NCBI RefSeq assembly: GCF_017893945.1
Contig: NZ_CP054257.1
Location: 2,294,001 to 2,358,000, forward strand
Length of the DNA: 64,000 nt
Origin: Treponema parvum
Lineage (GTDB): Bacteria; Spirochaetota; Spirochaetia; Treponematales; Treponemataceae
Direction: 5' to 3'
Numbering within the stretch: the stretch's first letter is position 1; each line of letters opens with the position of its first letter. The notes under the pieces were generated by a model, which was given only the letters and a program-made list of their open reading frames with translations, made no database searches and was not told the origin of the DNA. Of the stretch, positions 1-11,392 are shown one piece after another. Both the position numbers and the translations under genes were made by a program.

Positions 1-242
1 AAAACCACAGAGTGTTCCTGCAAATTATGTCCGATTCCCGGAATATATGCAGTAACTTCTATTCCATTGCACAAACGAACGCGGGCTACCTTGCGGAGAG
101 CCGAATTCGGTTTTTTGGGCGTGACTGTCATAACACGGGTGCATACGCCGCGTTTTTGCGGACAGGACTCAAGCGCGGGAGATTTGGTTCTGTTTGCAGC
201 AGTTCTACGTCCTTGACGAATTAATTGATTAATTGTAGGCAT
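1..242 (-). CDS. rpsL: 30S ribosomal protein S12, 5' part (runs off the window)
   Basis: The minus strand encodes the first 80 residues of S12, a decoding-site protein of the 30S subunit. The N-terminus [13 protein letters not shown] and the loop [15 protein letters not shown] are diagnostic. The loop keeps the lysines of the streptomycin-sensitive form. The start is ATG at 240-242, preceded by AGGAG nine bases upstream. The C-terminal third lies beyond the left edge. It is the first gene of the str group and is transcribed in the same direction as rpoC, but a 490-bp gap with its own promoter separates them. Confidence 0.97.
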   Translation of the reverse strand, partial: MPTINQLIRQGRRTAANRTKSPALESCPQKRGVCTRVMTVTPKKPNSALRKVARVRLCNGIEVTAYIPGIGHNLQEHSVV

Positions 243-290
243 CGGCCTATTCTCCTCTATAATTGTTGCCGGTCAGCACTCCGGGCAAAA

Positions 291-310
291 TTTCAAACCT
301 TAGTTTGAAA
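291..310 (-). promoter_or_regulatory. stem-loop in the rpsL leader, attenuator-like
   Basis: On the minus strand an 8-bp perfect stem (TTTCAAAC / GTTTGAAA) with loop TAAG is followed by TTTT. It lies about 50 nt before the rpsL start, inside the leader made from the 385-414 promoter. The stem is A/T-rich, so it would be weak as a terminator. It could equally be a protein-binding site for str-operon feedback. That role is inference. Confidence 0.4.
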
Positions 311-384
311 GACACCGCAAATAAGCGCGGCGCTTTTAACTTAGACCGCCGAAACGGCGCAGTCGGTTAAAATTCAGGTTTTAT

Positions 385-414
385 ATATTACAAAATTCAC
401 GAAACGTAAGTCAA
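385..414 (-). promoter_or_regulatory. sigma-70 promoter of rpsL
   Basis: Minus-strand TTGACT (409-414) and TAATAT (385-390) are separated by 18 bp. The predicted start near 378 gives a leader of about 135 nt before rpsL. The leader can also fold a CGCCG-TTT-CGGCG hairpin. Confidence 0.6.
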
Positions 415-695
415 GCCTTTTGAAAGGCAGGTTCCGCAAATACTTAAGGACATCTCGAAAAACTCACCTTCAGCGATTTCTTCGAAGTTTCGACGAGTTA
501 TAATATGCTTTCAGCGAGAAGTCCGTTCGCTACGCTCACTTACGAGTTTGCATCGCAAACTCGCTGTGTATGCCGCGGTCGAGCTTTTAGAGCAAAATTC
601 TCTAAGCATAACGCTCGAAGCGTCACGCGGCCGGAACCTCGCCTCCGCACCTCGTTTTCAAAACTCGCCATTCAGTTTACATACTAAAGGGTTGG
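415..695. other. rpoC-rpsL gap with palindromic filler, no gene seen
   Basis: No convincing reading frame is present on either strand. The stretch is rich in short inverted repeats built on CGAG and CTCG words. The clearest is the stem-loop CGAGTTTGC-ATC-GCAAACTCG at 543-563, which belongs to a hairpin family also present at 19491, 32985 and 56630. Confidence 0.5.
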
Positions 696-723
696 AAAAT
701 TTCGAGTTTAATAAAACCCGAAA
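696..723 (-). terminator. rho-independent terminator of the rif block
   Basis: Just past the rpoC stop, minus-strand TTTCGGGTTT and AAACTCGAAA form a 10-bp stem (one G-U pair) with loop TATT. TTTT follows directly. It is well placed to end the tRNA-Thr to rpoC transcript. Confidence 0.65.
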
Positions 724-732
724 TCCAATCTA

Positions 733-3700
733 TCAGTCCGCGTCGTCGGCCATCATTGCGCCGGCGGATTCTTCAAGCTGTTCCGCAAGAGCCTTTTCTT
801 CCCTGCGCCGCTCGACAATTTCTTCCATTTGCACGTCAAGATCTTTGTCGGACTCGTCAAAAAGCCTTACATTTTTGTAATTCCTTATGCCGGTTCCGGC
901 AGGTATCATGTGCCCGATGGCCACATTTTCTTTTATGCCGTGCAGACCGTCGGTAGCCCCGGAAATTGCCGCATTGGTAAGAACGCGCGTCGTTTCCTGG
1001 AAAGAGGCTGCGGATATAAAGGAATCCACGTTCAGCGAAGCCTTGGTTATTCCCTGGAACATCGGCTGAGCGATCGCAGGCTGTCCGCCTTCGGCAACTA
1101 CGCGGCGGTTTTCATCATGGAATTTATATTTGTCCACCTGCTTGCCGAAGATAAAGTGCGTATCGCCTACGGCCATAACTTCCACCTTTCTGAGCATCTG
1201 ACGGACGATAATACCTATGTGCTTATCGTTTATGTCTACGCCCTGCGCGCGATAAACCTGCTGGATTTCGTCCATAAGGTAGTTTTGGAGCGCGTTTTCA
1301 CCCAGAATCGCAAGTATGTCATGCGGACTCGGAGAGCCGTCGCACAAAGATTCTCCCGCAACGACGTGATCGCCGTCGCGGACAAGCATGCGCTTTGTCA
1401 TGGGAACCAGATGGTCGAATTTTCTGCCGTAAACGTCTTCCACTATGACAAGGCGCTTTCCCTTTGTAACGCCGCCGAATTTCACGATTCCTGAAATCTT
1501 CGAAAGGACGGCAGGTTCTTTGGGTTTTCGCGCTTCAAACAGCTCCGAAACGCGCGGAAGACCGCCGGTAATGTCGTTAGTTTTGGCAACTTCTTTGGCA
1601 AGCTTTGCAAGCGTTACACCGGCTTCAACCTTCTGCTTATCTTCCACTTGAAGAATCGCTCCCGAAGGAAGGTGATAGCTTCCCATTTCGTTTCCGGCTT
1701 CGTCCGTGATAAGGATGCGCGGCTGTTTTACGTCCAAGTGCAGATCGCTTATGCGCCGCTCGACCGAACCGGTTTTTGCGTCGATCTTTTCTTCCAAAGT
1801 CGAACCAATGATAACGTCTTCAAAGTGAACGTAACCCGAATACTCGGCGATAATCGGCTCGCTGAAAGCGTCAAATTCGCCTATAACCGCGTTGGCTTTA
1901 ACTACGTCGCCCGGTTTGACATAGATAGTCGAACCGTTGCCGATTTCCACCCTTATTGAATTTGCGACGCCTATGTAAAGAGTGTCGCCTACGATTATTA
2001 TGCGTCCCGTCTCCGAAGCGGTTACATCTTTGCCTTTACGATTGATTATCGCCGTATCCTTCATGATGAGATTCCCATCGGAAACGAGAAGTTTATCGCC
2101 CTTTTCCATATCGTAATGCGCTAAAAGATGCGTGGTTTCCATATATCCTTTGCGCGTGAACAGCCAGTTTCCGTCTTTCGTGTCTACGCGGGAACCTTCC
2201 ACCGCTCCTATGAGAGCGTCGTATTTAAGAGAAATACGATTGTCTTCGGTAACTTTGGACGCGGTGCCTCCTACGTGGAAGGTGCGCATGGTAAGCTGGG
2301 TTCCCGGCTGACCGATGGACTGAGCGGCGATTATACCGACGGCCTCACCGATTTCAACGATCTTGTTGCGCGCAAGGTTTTTACCGTAGCACTTTACGCA
2401 AAGCCCGTGCTGGGCTTCGCAGGTCAACACGGTGCGGAGCTTAACTTTTTCAACGCCGGCTTCTTCGATCTTTTTTGCCAGATCGTCGTCGATGTACTCG
2501 TTGACGTCGCATAAAAGCTCTCCGGTAATGGGATGAACTACGCGTTCAATAGTATAGTGCCCCACAATGCGCGAAGAAAGGGTTTCAACGATTTCGTCGC
2601 CGTTCTTTATGGCCGCATAATCAATGCCGTTTATGGTTCCGCAGTCGTCCTCGTTTATGACTACATCCTGAGCAACGTCTACCAAGCGGCGGGTCATGTA
2701 GCCGGCGTCCGCCGTTTTCAGAGCGGTGTCGGACAAACCTTTTCTGGCGCCGTTAGTGGAAATAAAGAACTCGATAACCGACAAACCTTCGTAGAAATTG
2801 GAACGTATGGGAAGCTCGATGATTTCGCCGTTAGGCTTAGCCATAAGGCCGCGCATAGCCGCGAGCTGAGAAATTTGCTTGGGGGAACCGCGCGCGCCCG
2901 ATTTTGCCATCATGTAGATAGTGTTAAAACCGTCCTTGTCTTTGGCAAGGTTTTCCATCATGACCTTTGTCAAAGATTCGTTGGTGCGCTGCCAAATATC
3001 TGTAACCTTGTTGTATCTTTCCTTGTCCGAAATAAGACCGCTTGAATACTGGCCTACGATCTCTTCTACTTCCCTGTTGGCCTTGTCCATCATATCTTTC
3101 TTTTCTTTAGGAATGATAATATCGTCCATCGAGAGAGTGGCGCCGTAGAACATCGCATTCCTGTACCCGACGGACTTAATCGCATCGAGCATTTGAATGG
3201 TAAGCCAAGGTCCGTTGATATGATAGACTTTTTCGATCATCTTTCTGAGCTTTTTGTCGTCCATCTGCTCGTTGACGTATTCTACCTCATCAGGCATCGC
3301 TTCGTTAAACGCAAGCCGTCCGGCCGAAGTTTCTATAACCTTGCCGTTATAAGGGCGTTTTTCTACGGGAACCTTTATCAGCGACTGCCACTCAATGCTT
3401 CCGCCTTCGGCGGCAAGTCTTACTTCATCTGCCGACGAAAACCTTTTGCCGCTTCCCTTGCCGGAAGTTTTTATTGAGGTCATATAGTAAATGCCCAAAA
3501 CCATGTCCTGCGACGGATAAACTATAGTGTTGCCGTTTGCAGGATCAAGCAGGTTTCTTGCGGAAAGCATGAGCGTCCAGCATTCCATCTGCGCAGCTTG
3601 AGTAAGCGGCACGTGGATGGCCATTTGGTCGCCGTCAAAGTCCGCGTTAAATGCCTTACACGCCAGAGGATGCAGCTTTATCGCCTTTCCTTCTACAAGG

Positions 3701-4986
3701 ACGGGCTCAAAAGCCTGTATGCCCAGCCTGTGAAGAGTGGGAGCGCGGTTAAGCATAACCGGATGTTCGCGGACAACTTCGTCAAGAATGGCATAAACTT
3801 CGGGCGATTCCTGTTCTACGAGCATCTTAGCCTTTTTGATATTGAAAACGACGTCCTTGTCCACAAGCTTTTTCATTATAAAAGGTTTAAACAATTCCAA
3901 AGCCATCTTTGTAGGAAGGCCGCACTGCCAAAGTTTCAATTCGGGACCTACGACGATAACGGAGCGGCCGGAATAGTCGACGCGTTTTCCGAGCAAATTC
4001 TGGCGGAACCGTCCCTGTTTACCCTTCAGCATGTCGCTTATGGATTTCAGCGGACGGTTTGAAGCGCCTTTTACGACGCGCTTTCTCTTGCTGTTGTCGA
4101 ACAGAGCGTCCACAGCTTCCTGCAACATTCGCTTTTCGTTGCGTATGATGATGTCCGGTGCGGAAAGCTGCTGAAGCCTTTTAAGTCGATTGTTGCGGTT
4201 TATCACTCGGCGGTACAAGTCGTTTAAGTCGGAAGTTGCAAAACGTCCGCCGTCAAGCTGTACCATAGGGCGAAGTTCCGGCGGAATTACGGGAATAACG
4301 TCAAGAATCATCCACGAAGCCTTGTTGTCCGAAGTGCGGAAACTTTCGACTATTTCAATGCGTTTTAAAAGACGCTTGTCGCTTTTTGCGCCTTTTTCGA
4401 TCATCTTTGCGCGGAGTTCCGCGGCAAGGGCGTCAAGATCAAGCCCTTCCAACAAGGTTTTGATCGCTTCCGCTCCCATTCCGGCCGTAAACGCCTGTCC
4501 GTAACGCTCCTGCGCTTCGATGTATTCTTCTTCGGTTAAAAGCTGCCGTTTTTTAAGATCCGTGTCGCCCGGATCGATTACTATGTACTTTTCGTAATAC
4601 AAAACCGACCGCAATGCCGCAACCTGCAGGTCAAGAAGCAATCCCATTCTGCTTGGAACCGAACGATAATACCATATGTGGCTCACGGGCGCGGCAAGTT
4701 CTATATGCCCCGTGCGTTCGCGCCTTACTTTAAAATGAGTAACTTCAACGCCGCAACGGTCGCAAATGACGCCCTTATAGCGAATAGATTTAAATTTTCC
4801 GCAATAGCATTCCCATTCCTTTGTAGTACCGAAGATGCGCTCACAGAAAAGGCCGTCTTTTTCAGGGCGGAGCGTGCGGTAATTTATAGTCTCGGGTTTT
4901 TTAACTTCACCGTAGGACCATGCACGAATCGTATCGGGTGAAGCAAGCTTTATCTTAAGGCTCGCAAAATCTTGAATATCACGCAT
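733..4986 (-). CDS. rpoC: DNA-directed RNA polymerase subunit beta'
   Basis: This 1417-residue protein is the catalytic largest subunit of RNA polymerase. The N-terminal zinc-binding cysteines are at residues 60, 62, 75 and 78. The absolutely conserved Mg-binding motif NADFDGDQ is near residue 447. A second zinc site ([11 protein letters not shown]) is in the later third. The chosen start is ATG at 4986 because AGGAG lies just upstream and MRDIQDF matches the family; an in-frame upstream extension of six residues would lie inside rpoB. The gene overlaps the rpoB stop by 8 bp, so the two are translationally coupled. Length and domain order are normal. Confidence 0.98.
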   Translation of the reverse strand: MRDIQDFASLKIKLASPDTIRAWSYGEVKKPETINYRTLRPEKDGLFCERIFGTTKEWECYCGKFKSIRYKGVICDRCGVEVTHFKVRRERTGHIELAAPVSHIWYYRSVPSRMGLLLDLQVAALRSVLYYEKYIVIDPGDTDLKKRQLLTEEEYIEAQERYGQAFTAGMGAEAIKTLLEGLDLDALAAELRAKMIEKGAKSDKRLLKRIEIVESFRTSDNKASWMILDVIPVIPPELRPMVQLDGGRFATSDLNDLYRRVINRNNRLKRLQQLSAPDIIIRNEKRMLQEAVDALFDNSKRKRVVKGASNRPLKSISDMLKGKQGRFRQNLLGKRVDYSGRSVIVVGPELKLWQCGLPTKMALELFKPFIMKKLVDKDVVFNIKKAKMLVEQESPEVYAILDEVVREHPVMLNRAPTLHRLGIQAFEPVLVEGKAIKLHPLACKAFNADFDGDQMAIHVPLTQAAQMECWTLMLSARNLLDPANGNTIVYPSQDMVLGIYYMTSIKTSGKGSGKRFSSADEVRLAAEGGSIEWQSLIKVPVEKRPYNGKVIETSAGRLAFNEAMPDEVEYVNEQMDDKKLRKMIEKVYHINGPWLTIQMLDAIKSVGYRNAMFYGATLSMDDIIIPKEKKDMMDKANREVEEIVGQYSSGLISDKERYNKVTDIWQRTNESLTKVMMENLAKDKDGFNTIYMMAKSGARGSPKQISQLAAMRGLMAKPNGEIIELPIRSNFYEGLSVIEFFISTNGARKGLSDTALKTADAGYMTRRLVDVAQDVVINEDDCGTINGIDYAAIKNGDEIVETLSSRIVGHYTIERVVHPITGELLCDVNEYIDDDLAKKIEEAGVEKVKLRTVLTCEAQHGLCVKCYGKNLARNKIVEIGEAVGIIAAQSIGQPGTQLTMRTFHVGGTASKVTEDNRISLKYDALIGAVEGSRVDTKDGNWLFTRKGYMETTHLLAHYDMEKGDKLLVSDGNLIMKDTAIINRKGKDVTASETGRIIIVGDTLYIGVANSIRVEIGNGSTIYVKPGDVVKANAVIGEFDAFSEPIIAEYSGYVHFEDVIIGSTLEEKIDAKTGSVERRISDLHLDVKQPRILITDEAGNEMGSYHLPSGAILQVEDKQKVEAGVTLAKLAKEVAKTNDITGGLPRVSELFEARKPKEPAVLSKISGIVKFGGVTKGKRLVIVEDVYGRKFDHLVPMTKRMLVRDGDHVVAGESLCDGSPSPHDILAILGENALQNYLMDEIQQVYRAQGVDINDKHIGIIVRQMLRKVEVMAVGDTHFIFGKQVDKYKFHDENRRVVAEGGQPAIAQPMFQGITKASLNVDSFISAASFQETTRVLTNAAISGATDGLHGIKENVAIGHMIPAGTGIRNYKNVRLFDESDKDLDVQMEEIVERRREEKALAEQLEESAGAMMADDAD

Positions 4987-7900
4987 TGGTAGTCTCCTTG
5001 TCAAAACCGGAAGCCGCTTTGTCGATCAGCTCCTGATCCCGCTCCGTAAGAGCGATCTGTTTACCTTTGGCGTCGTAAATAGTGAAATCCAGCGCCAAGC
5101 CGCGCATTTCCTGAACTAAAACATTAAAAGATTCCGGAACGCCGGCAGGAGTGGACGGGTCGCCCTTTACGATCGACTCGTAAATTTTCGATCGTCCGTT
5201 CATGTCGTCGGATTTGATAGTCATCATTTCCTGCAAAGTGTTTGCGGCGCCGTAAGCTTCAAGAGCCCATACTTCCATTTCACCAAGGCGCTGTCCGCCG
5301 AACTGTGCTTTTCCGCCGAGAGGCTGTTGCGTAACAAGAGAATACGGTCCGGTAGAACGCGCATGCATCTTGTCGTCTACAAGGTGGTGCAGTTTAAGAT
5401 AATATATGACGCCTACAAAAATAGGATTTACAAACGGTTCTCCCGTGCGCCCGTCGCGAACGATTTGTTTACAATCCTTTGAAAGCCCCGCTTCTTCAAG
5501 TTTTTTCGCAATCATTTCCTGCGACGGCGACTGAAACACCGGCAATTCGTAGAACTGATTCAAATACTTTCCGGCAATGCCGAGTTCCGATTCCATAATC
5601 TGGCCTATGTTCATACGGGAAGGAACGCCGAGAGGATTCAAGCACACGTCAAGAGGAGTTCCGTCTTCCAAATACGGCATATCTTCAACCGGAAGTATTC
5701 TTGAAACGACGCCCTTGTTTCCGTGTCGGCCGGCCATCTTATCGCCTTCGCGGAGTTTGCGCTTGTTCGCGATAAGAACTTTTACAACTTCATCAACGCC
5801 GGGACTTAAATCATCCCCTTCGGTACGGCGCAAACGCTGAACGTCTATGACGACCCCTTCCACACCGTGGGGAACGCGGAGCGACGAATCGCGAACTTCT
5901 TTTGCCTTTTCGCCGAAAATAGAATTGAGCAATTTGAATTCGGGAGTAGTCTCCGTTTCGCTTTTAGGAGTTACCTTTCCTACGAGAATATCTCCCGAGC
6001 GGACTTTCGCTCCCACACGGATAATACCTTCGCTGTCCAAGTTGTCGAGCGTTTTTTCAGCCGTATTCGGAATGTCGCGGATGATTTTTTCAGGCCCGAG
6101 CTTTGTCTCTCGTATCTCAGTCGAAAATTCCTTTATGTGAATGGAAGTGTACATGTCTTCTTTTACGACACGCTGAGAAATCAGAACCGCGTCTTCGTAA
6201 TTATAACCGTTCCACGGCACAAACCCGACCAAAAGGTTCCGTCCCAAGGCGAGCTCGCCGTTAAAGGTTGCAGGCCCGTCGGCAAGAATGTCTCCGGCTT
6301 TTACTTTTTCACCTACGTCAACCGTCGGTCTTTGATGATTGCACGTATCCTGATTAGTACGCTGATATTTTAAAAGAGTGTATTCGTCAAGTTCGTTTTC
6401 AGCTTTGCCGTCGGGTTTGACTTTAATGCAGTCGCTTGAAACCCACACGACTTCTCCCGCTCTCTTTGCGGTTACAAGAACTCCGGAATCGTAGGCGCAT
6501 TTTTGTTCCATGCCCGTTCCGACGTACGGAGGTTCGGGGAACAAAAGAGGAACGGCCTGACGCTGCATGTTACAGCCCATCAAGGCGCGGTTTGCATCGT
6601 CGTGCTCAAGGAACGGAATGAGCGCGGCCGAAACGGAAATGACCTGGCGCGGAGAAACGTCCATGTACTGAACGTCTCGCGGCGAGCGCTGAGTGTAGTT
6701 GCCGCGGTGCCGGCAGGAAATAAGTTCCGTGCTGAAGGATCCGTCAGCCTTAAGACTTTCGCTGACCTGTCCTATGTAATACTTGTCTTCGTCCATAGCC
6801 GACAGATATTCATAGTCCTTAGTAGCCTTTCCGTTTTCTATCTTCCGGTACGGAGCTTCAAGGAATCCGTATTCGTTTATGTGAGTATAAATAGCCAGCG
6901 AAACAATCAGACCGATATTCGGGCCTTCGGGAGTTTCTATAGGGCACATACGCCCGTAATGCGAATAGTGTACGTCGCGAACTTCAAAGCCGGCACGATC
7001 TCGTGAAAGTCCTCCCGGCCCTAAAGCATTTAAACGCCTTTTATGCGTAAGTTCCGCAAGAGGATTTACCTGATCCATAAACTGCGACAACTGGCTCGAA
7101 CCGAAGAATTCTTTAATGGACGCAACGATCGGTTTAATGGAAATAAGATCCTGCGGCTTCATGGTTTCGGTTTCTTTAAGGCTCATGCGCTCCTTCGCTA
7201 TGCGTTCCATGCGGCTGAATGCGGTCTTGAGCTGATTTGTCATAAGCTCGCCTACGGAACGGATACGGCGGTTTCCCAAATGGTCTATGTCGTCGATCTG
7301 CTCTTCACCTATGTAGACGTTCAAAAGAAATTTCATCGTCGCAACGATGTCTTGTTTAACGAGCGTATGTTCTTCAACGTTTTCCTTGTAATCGAATTTC
7401 TTATTCAGTTTATAGCGGCCTACGCGCCCCAAGTCGTAACGGCGCAAAGAAAAGAACATGGAATTCAAATCTTTTTCCGCGGCGTCAACGGTAATAGGCT
7501 CGCTCGGCATAAGAACCGAATAAACGGCCGAAAGCGCGTCTTCCTTGGTAGGCTCTTCGTTTTCGGAACCTTCTTTGGCAAAACGTATGTCTTCGCGTTC
7601 AAAACAGTTTATGATTATCTGGGAATTGAGCGACAGATTTTTTTCTTTATTGTTTTTATCGCCGGGATTTTTTCTGGTATCAAATTTAATTACCGAAATA
7701 GACTTAACTCCGTGAGCAATAAGCTCGTCTATGTCATGAAGATAAAGGCGAACGCCCGCTCGGTAAAGTTTTTTTTCTTCGCCCGAATCCTTGTCTTTTA
7801 CTACTACAGGCTCGGCCAGAACCTTATCTACAAGAGCGTCTCTGTCTTCACGGGTGTCTTTAATTTTGACATTTTCCACTTCGTAAAAACAACGAATGAT

Positions 7901-8539
7901 CTCTTCGCGGGTATTGTAACCTAAAGCCCGCAAAAAAATCGTTCCGAGAATTTTCTTTTTGCGGTCGATCTTAGCAAAAATCAGTTCTTTTTTTTGGTCT
8001 ATTTCAAATTCAAGCCATGAACCGCGGTAGGGAATAATGCGGCTGCCGTAAACGCCTTTATCGTGGCTGAATATAACGCCGGGAGAGCGGTGAATTTGAG
8101 AAACTACTACACGCTCGGCGCCGTTTATGATAAACGTTCCGCGGTCAGTCATGAGCGGAATGTCGCCCATGTATATATCTTTTTGCAAAATCGCGCCGGT
8201 CTGCAAAAAATTTAAATTTATCCTGGCTTTTAAAGGAACCGCGTATGTCAGACCCTTTTGCTTGCATTCAAATTCCGAAAATTTGATGTTCTGCATATCA
8301 AGATCGTAAAATTCATATTCGAGAGCCATGTCCCCGTTAGGGCTTTCAATAGGAAAGGTAGATGAAAAAACTTCCTGCAGCCCCTGTTCGTCAAGCGGCT
8401 CTTTTTTTTCAACTTTATTTTTCTGCAGGAAACTCTCATAAGATGACAACTGAATGTCTATTAGGTTGGGAACATCCATAAATTTTTGGATGTTTTTTCC
8501 AATGTACTGACGGTTGATCGTCCGGCTTTTTGCGAACAT
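4979..8539 (-). CDS. rpoB: DNA-directed RNA polymerase subunit beta
   Basis: This 1186-residue protein is the second large subunit of RNA polymerase. The rifampicin pocket is readable around residues 478-530 ([11 protein letters not shown], then HKRRLNALG, then [12 protein letters not shown]). In HKRRLNALG, Asn504 occupies the place of E. coli Ser531; spirochetes with Asn here are known to be naturally rifampicin resistant. The C-terminal [13 protein letters not shown] motif is present. The start [11 protein letters not shown] at 8539 is preferred because GCGAGG precedes it; an eight-residue upstream extension has no matching family sequence. A 289-bp gap with a stem-loop separates it from rplL. 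Confidence 0.98.
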   Translation of the reverse strand: MFAKSRTINRQYIGKNIQKFMDVPNLIDIQLSSYESFLQKNKVEKKEPLDEQGLQEVFSSTFPIESPNGDMALEYEFYDLDMQNIKFSEFECKQKGLTYAVPLKARINLNFLQTGAILQKDIYMGDIPLMTDRGTFIINGAERVVVSQIHRSPGVIFSHDKGVYGSRIIPYRGSWLEFEIDQKKELIFAKIDRKKKILGTIFLRALGYNTREEIIRCFYEVENVKIKDTREDRDALVDKVLAEPVVVKDKDSGEEKKLYRAGVRLYLHDIDELIAHGVKSISVIKFDTRKNPGDKNNKEKNLSLNSQIIINCFEREDIRFAKEGSENEEPTKEDALSAVYSVLMPSEPITVDAAEKDLNSMFFSLRRYDLGRVGRYKLNKKFDYKENVEEHTLVKQDIVATMKFLLNVYIGEEQIDDIDHLGNRRIRSVGELMTNQLKTAFSRMERIAKERMSLKETETMKPQDLISIKPIVASIKEFFGSSQLSQFMDQVNPLAELTHKRRLNALGPGGLSRDRAGFEVRDVHYSHYGRMCPIETPEGPNIGLIVSLAIYTHINEYGFLEAPYRKIENGKATKDYEYLSAMDEDKYYIGQVSESLKADGSFSTELISCRHRGNYTQRSPRDVQYMDVSPRQVISVSAALIPFLEHDDANRALMGCNMQRQAVPLLFPEPPYVGTGMEQKCAYDSGVLVTAKRAGEVVWVSSDCIKVKPDGKAENELDEYTLLKYQRTNQDTCNHQRPTVDVGEKVKAGDILADGPATFNGELALGRNLLVGFVPWNGYNYEDAVLISQRVVKEDMYTSIHIKEFSTEIRETKLGPEKIIRDIPNTAEKTLDNLDSEGIIRVGAKVRSGDILVGKVTPKSETETTPEFKLLNSIFGEKAKEVRDSSLRVPHGVEGVVIDVQRLRRTEGDDLSPGVDEVVKVLIANKRKLREGDKMAGRHGNKGVVSRILPVEDMPYLEDGTPLDVCLNPLGVPSRMNIGQIMESELGIAGKYLNQFYELPVFQSPSQEMIAKKLEEAGLSKDCKQIVRDGRTGEPFVNPIFVGVIYYLKLHHLVDDKMHARSTGPYSLVTQQPLGGKAQFGGQRLGEMEVWALEAYGAANTLQEMMTIKSDDMNGRSKIYESIVKGDPSTPAGVPESFNVLVQEMRGLALDFTIYDAKGKQIALTERDQELIDKAASGFDKETTNA

Positions 8540-8643
8540 CAAAAACCTCGCTAAAAAAAACATTGCAATCTTATTTTGCTACATGAAAGAAACTCCTTCA
8601 CAGCACAAAATCATTGCACAAATATTTTATAATAGACAAATCG

Positions 8644-8675
8644 GGGCTGCCCTGAAAATTTTCAAGGAGCAGCCC
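8644..8675 (-). promoter_or_regulatory. stem-loop in the rplL-rpoB gap
   Basis: The minus-strand RNA pairs GGGCTGC with GCAGCCC, extends by two G-C pairs and then, after a bulge, by TGAAAA with TTTTCA. No U-tract follows, so a processing site or partial attenuator is more likely than a full terminator. E. coli has an attenuator and an RNase III site in the same gap; a similar role here is inference. Confidence 0.45.
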
Positions 8676-8828
8676 GAAAATCAGTCAAGTTTCGCCGCAA
8701 ACGGGAAAGACCGCAAACGACAAGAACCTGACCGGCTTTTAAACGGCTCGCAAGGAAGCTTTAAGACTCTTACGCCCCTGCAGGAGCCGAATTCAAGCAC
8801 GATTTTTATAAGACGGTAATCATTCCGC

Positions 8829-9212
8829 TTATTTTTTGCTTGCCTTGCCTCCGGCTTCGGTGATCTTTTTGATCATCTCGTCGGCGTCGGCTTTGCTTAC
8901 GCCTTCCTTAACGGTCTTCGGAGCGCCTTCAACGAGCGCCTTTGCTTCTCCAAGTCCGAGCCCCGTAATTTCACGCACAATCTTGATGACGGGGATTTTC
9001 TTTGCAGCGTCAAAAGAATCGAGAGTTACGGTGAACTCAGTCTGCTCTTCTCCGCCGCCTGCAGCAGCCGCGCCGCCTGCAGGAGCCGCAGCAACGGCAA
9101 CCGCCGCCGTTACGCCGAATTTCTCTTCCATAGCCTTTACAAGCTCCGAAGCTTCCAAAACCGTCATGTTTGCGATCGCGTCAAGAATTTGATCGTTTGT
9201 TAATGCTGCCAT
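8829..9212 (-). CDS. rplL: 50S ribosomal protein L7/L12
   Basis: The 127-residue acidic stalk protein recruits translation GTPases to the ribosome. The N-terminal dimerisation segment (to about residue 35) is followed by an Ala/Gly-rich hinge (residues 40-56) and the C-terminal domain with [20 protein letters not shown]. Length and layout are typical. The start is ATG at 9212 with GGAGA upstream. It follows rplJ after an unusually long 258-bp gap. Confidence 0.97.
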   Translation of the reverse strand: MAALTNDQILDAIANMTVLEASELVKAMEEKFGVTAAVAVAAAPAGGAAAAGGGEEQTEFTVTLDSFDAAKKIPVIKIVREITGLGLGEAKALVEGAPKTVKEGVSKADADEMIKKITEAGGKASKK

Positions 9213-9305
9213 ATTGTCTTCTCCAAAAATAAAAATTTTTAGCCGCCGCGAGGCATATTTTACCCCGCTTAAGCATTTTCTCGCCGCTTTAAGGCACTCA
9301 AATCG

Positions 9306-9374
9306 CCGTGCTGCGGCATTTTATAAAGGGCGCTAAAGCTTTTTACAAAAGTTTTACAACACCCCACAGCACGG
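9306..9374 (-). promoter_or_regulatory. long-range inverted repeat in the rplJ-rplL gap
   Basis: CCGTGCTG at 9306-9313 and CAGCACGG at 9367-9374 are perfectly complementary and would close a loop of about 53 nt on the minus-strand mRNA. It sits in the middle of a 258-bp non-coding gap that carries no convincing ORF. It may tune the high rplL to rplJ ratio needed for the stalk, but no function can be shown from the sequence. Confidence 0.35.
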
Positions 9375-9470
9375 ACAGTCGACAGCGATGAAGCCTGACC
9401 GCGCTTAAAAACAAAAACAGAAGCTGAAAGGTCGCCCCTTAGAGCCGCCTCCACAGCCAGGCGAAAACCC

Positions 9471-10145
9471 TTAGGTCGCGGCTGTTTCCGCTGCAGGAGC
9501 TGCGCCTTCTGCTTTGGGAGCTTCGGCCGCAGGAGCCGCATTTTCTGCAGGCTCGGCCTTGGAAGCCGCCGCCTCGGAAGGAGCCGCACCGGCAGTCTCT
9601 TCAGGCGCACCGCTTTTTGCAGCTTCAACAGCCGCTCCCCCGTCCTTTTCTTTTTTTTCTGCATACGCCTTCAATGTGGCGGCCAATTTACGCGCAGGCC
9701 CGTTGATTGCAGACATAAGCATTGCGATGAGTTCTTTTTTGCCCGGAATCTTCGAATAGGCTTCCATTTTAGCCACATCGTAGATTTCTTTTCCGATATA
9801 CCCCGCCTTAACGCTCAAGGCCGGCACTTCTTTGGCAAAATCAAACAAAACTTTCGCGATATCGTTTGAATCCTCTTTAGCCATGGCGATAGCCGTAGGC
9901 CCTTTGAGGAATTCCGAAACATTTTCAATTTTAAGACTGTCAAATGCAATCTTTGCAAAATTATTTTTTACGACTTTGAACTGAGAATCTTTTTCACGGA
10001 GCTTACCGCGCAACGCTGAAATCTGTTCAACCGTAAGACCGCGATAATCCGTAAAAATAAAATCATTATAGCCTTCAAACGTCTTTTTTGCAGACTCGAT
10101 CGCCTCAGTCTTTGCAGGCTGAACTTTCTTTGCCCTCATAGCCAT
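9471..10145 (-). CDS. rplJ: 50S ribosomal protein L10, with long Ala/Glu/Pro tail
   Basis: L10 anchors the L7/L12 dimers to 23S rRNA. Residues 1-165 match the family (TDYRGLTVEQISALRGKLR, NGPARKLAATLKAYAE). Residues from about 170 to 224 are an extra low-complexity tail of Ala, Glu, Pro and Gly, making the protein some 50 residues longer than E. coli L10. The start MAMRAKK at 10145 is chosen because GGAG lies seven bases upstream; a GTG two codons earlier overlaps the rplA stop and is possible. Confidence 0.95.
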   Translation of the reverse strand: MAMRAKKVQPAKTEAIESAKKTFEGYNDFIFTDYRGLTVEQISALRGKLREKDSQFKVVKNNFAKIAFDSLKIENVSEFLKGPTAIAMAKEDSNDIAKVLFDFAKEVPALSVKAGYIGKEIYDVAKMEAYSKIPGKKELIAMLMSAINGPARKLAATLKAYAEKKEKDGGAAVEAAKSGAPEETAGAAPSEAAASKAEPAENAAPAAEAPKAEGAAPAAETAAT

Positions 10146-10147
10146 AA

Positions 10148-10828
10148 TCACTCTCCTTCCTTATAGTCGACCCATACACCGGGGCTCATAGTCGAACTTA
10201 CGGAAACGCTCTGAATAAAACCGGCCTTTGCGTCAGAAGGCTTTTTGCGCCAGATTTCGCCTAAAAGCGCCGTGATGTTTTCCGCAAGCTTAGCCGTGTC
10301 CATAGAACTCTTACCTACGGCAATGTGAACTACGCCGCCCTTGTCGGCACGGTATTCGGTGCGGCCTTTTTTAAGTTCGCCGATCGCTTGAACGATGTCG
10401 TTCGTTACCGTTCCCGTCTTGGGATTAGGCATAAGCCCCTTGCGTCCGAGAACCATACCCAAGCGTCCCACATCTTTCATCATGTCGGGAGTAGCTACGG
10501 CAACGTCAAAATCGAGCCAGCCGTCCTTAACCTTATCGATATATTCCTGAGCTCCGGCGTAGGCCGCTCCTGCGTCCAAAGCTTCTTTGGCGCGGTCTTC
10601 TTTACAGAACACAAGAACCTTTTTTTCGGCTTTAAACTGATTGGGGAAAACCAGCGTATCCCGAACTGTCTGACCTTTGCCCAAGCGAAGCGAAACGTGC
10701 GCCTCTACCGTTTCATCAAATTTTGCGTATCTCAACTCGCCGACTATCTTACAAGCATCGGAAACCGGATATTTTTTTGTAAGATCGTGCTTTGTAAGTG
10801 ACGCGCGATATTTTTTTCCGTGTTTCAT
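10148..10828 (-). CDS. rplA: 50S ribosomal protein L1
   Basis: The 226-residue L1 stalk protein binds 23S rRNA helix 76-78 near the E site and, in many bacteria, represses its own mRNA. The signature segment GRKGLMPNPKTGTVT is at about residues 130-145. The start codon lies one base after the rplK stop, with GGTGGAG inside the end of rplK as ribosome binding site, so the pair is translationally coupled. Confidence 0.97.
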   Translation of the reverse strand: MKHGKKYRASLTKHDLTKKYPVSDACKIVGELRYAKFDETVEAHVSLRLGKGQTVRDTLVFPNQFKAEKKVLVFCKEDRAKEALDAGAAYAGAQEYIDKVKDGWLDFDVAVATPDMMKDVGRLGMVLGRKGLMPNPKTGTVTNDIVQAIGELKKGRTEYRADKGGVVHIAVGKSSMDTAKLAENITALLGEIWRKKPSDAKAGFIQSVSVSSTMSPGVWVDYKEGE

Positions 10829-10829
10829 A

Positions 10830-11261
10830 TCAGTGCTCCACCTCTACACCCATACTGCGGGCAGTACCGGCGATAATTTTTTTTGCCGCTTCGATATCGT
10901 TCGCATTGATGTCGGGCATCTTTGTTTTTGCGATCTCTTCAAGATCTTTTTTAGAAAGAGTTCCAACTTTGTCGCGAAGGGGATTACCTGAAGCCTTTTC
11001 CAGCTTTAACGCTCTTTTGATCAAAACCGCCGCCGGCGGAGTTTTCAAAATAAACGTAAAAGACTTGTCTTGATAGACGGTGATAACGACGGGAATCACA
11101 AGCCCTTTTTCCATGGACTTGGTTCTGTCATTAAATTCCTGTACGAATTTAGGCGCATTCACACCGTGAGGGCCCAAAGCGGGACCGATCGGCGGAGCGG
11201 GCGTCGCAGAACCTGCAGGACACTGCAGTTTAATGACAGCCGTCACCTTTTTTACAGCCAT
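10830..11261 (-). CDS. rplK: 50S ribosomal protein L11
   Basis: The 143-residue protein forms the GTPase-associated centre with 23S rRNA. The proline-rich N-terminal domain ([19 protein letters not shown]) and the C-terminal RNA-binding domain ending in [11 protein letters not shown] are intact. ATG at 11261 has AAGGAG upstream. A 145-bp leader with three stem-loops separates it from nusG. Confidence 0.97.
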   Translation of the reverse strand: MAVKKVTAVIKLQCPAGSATPAPPIGPALGPHGVNAPKFVQEFNDRTKSMEKGLVIPVVITVYQDKSFTFILKTPPAAVLIKRALKLEKASGNPLRDKVGTLSKKDLEEIAKTKMPDINANDIEAAKKIIAGTARSMGVEVEH

Positions 11262-11295
11262 ATATAACTCCTTAAATTGGTATGAATGAATTTAA

Positions 11296-11392
11296 GATCC
11301 CTAACGGGATCCGTCCTTCACTCTAGCGAAACACCTATGTCCGACGGACTTGTGTTTCTCCCAAAATTCGGAAAACGGAATTTCATTCCGTT
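11296..11392 (-). promoter_or_regulatory. three tandem stem-loops between nusG and rplK
   Basis: On the minus strand, in order of transcription: AACGGAAT-GAA-ATTCCGTT followed by TTTT (11374-11392), a nested hairpin GAAACAC / GTGTTTC with inner GTCCG-T-CGGAC (11328-11358), and GATCCC-GTTA-GGGATC (11296-11311). The first looks like a short terminator after nusG. The others sit where L1 feedback sites lie in other bacteria, but no L1 mimic could be proven by eye. Confidence 0.45.

Noticed and set aside
9269-9470. A basic frame in the rplJ-rplL gap reading into rplJ
   Set aside because: It is a shadow of the rplJ tail in another frame; the gap part shows no family match or start signal.
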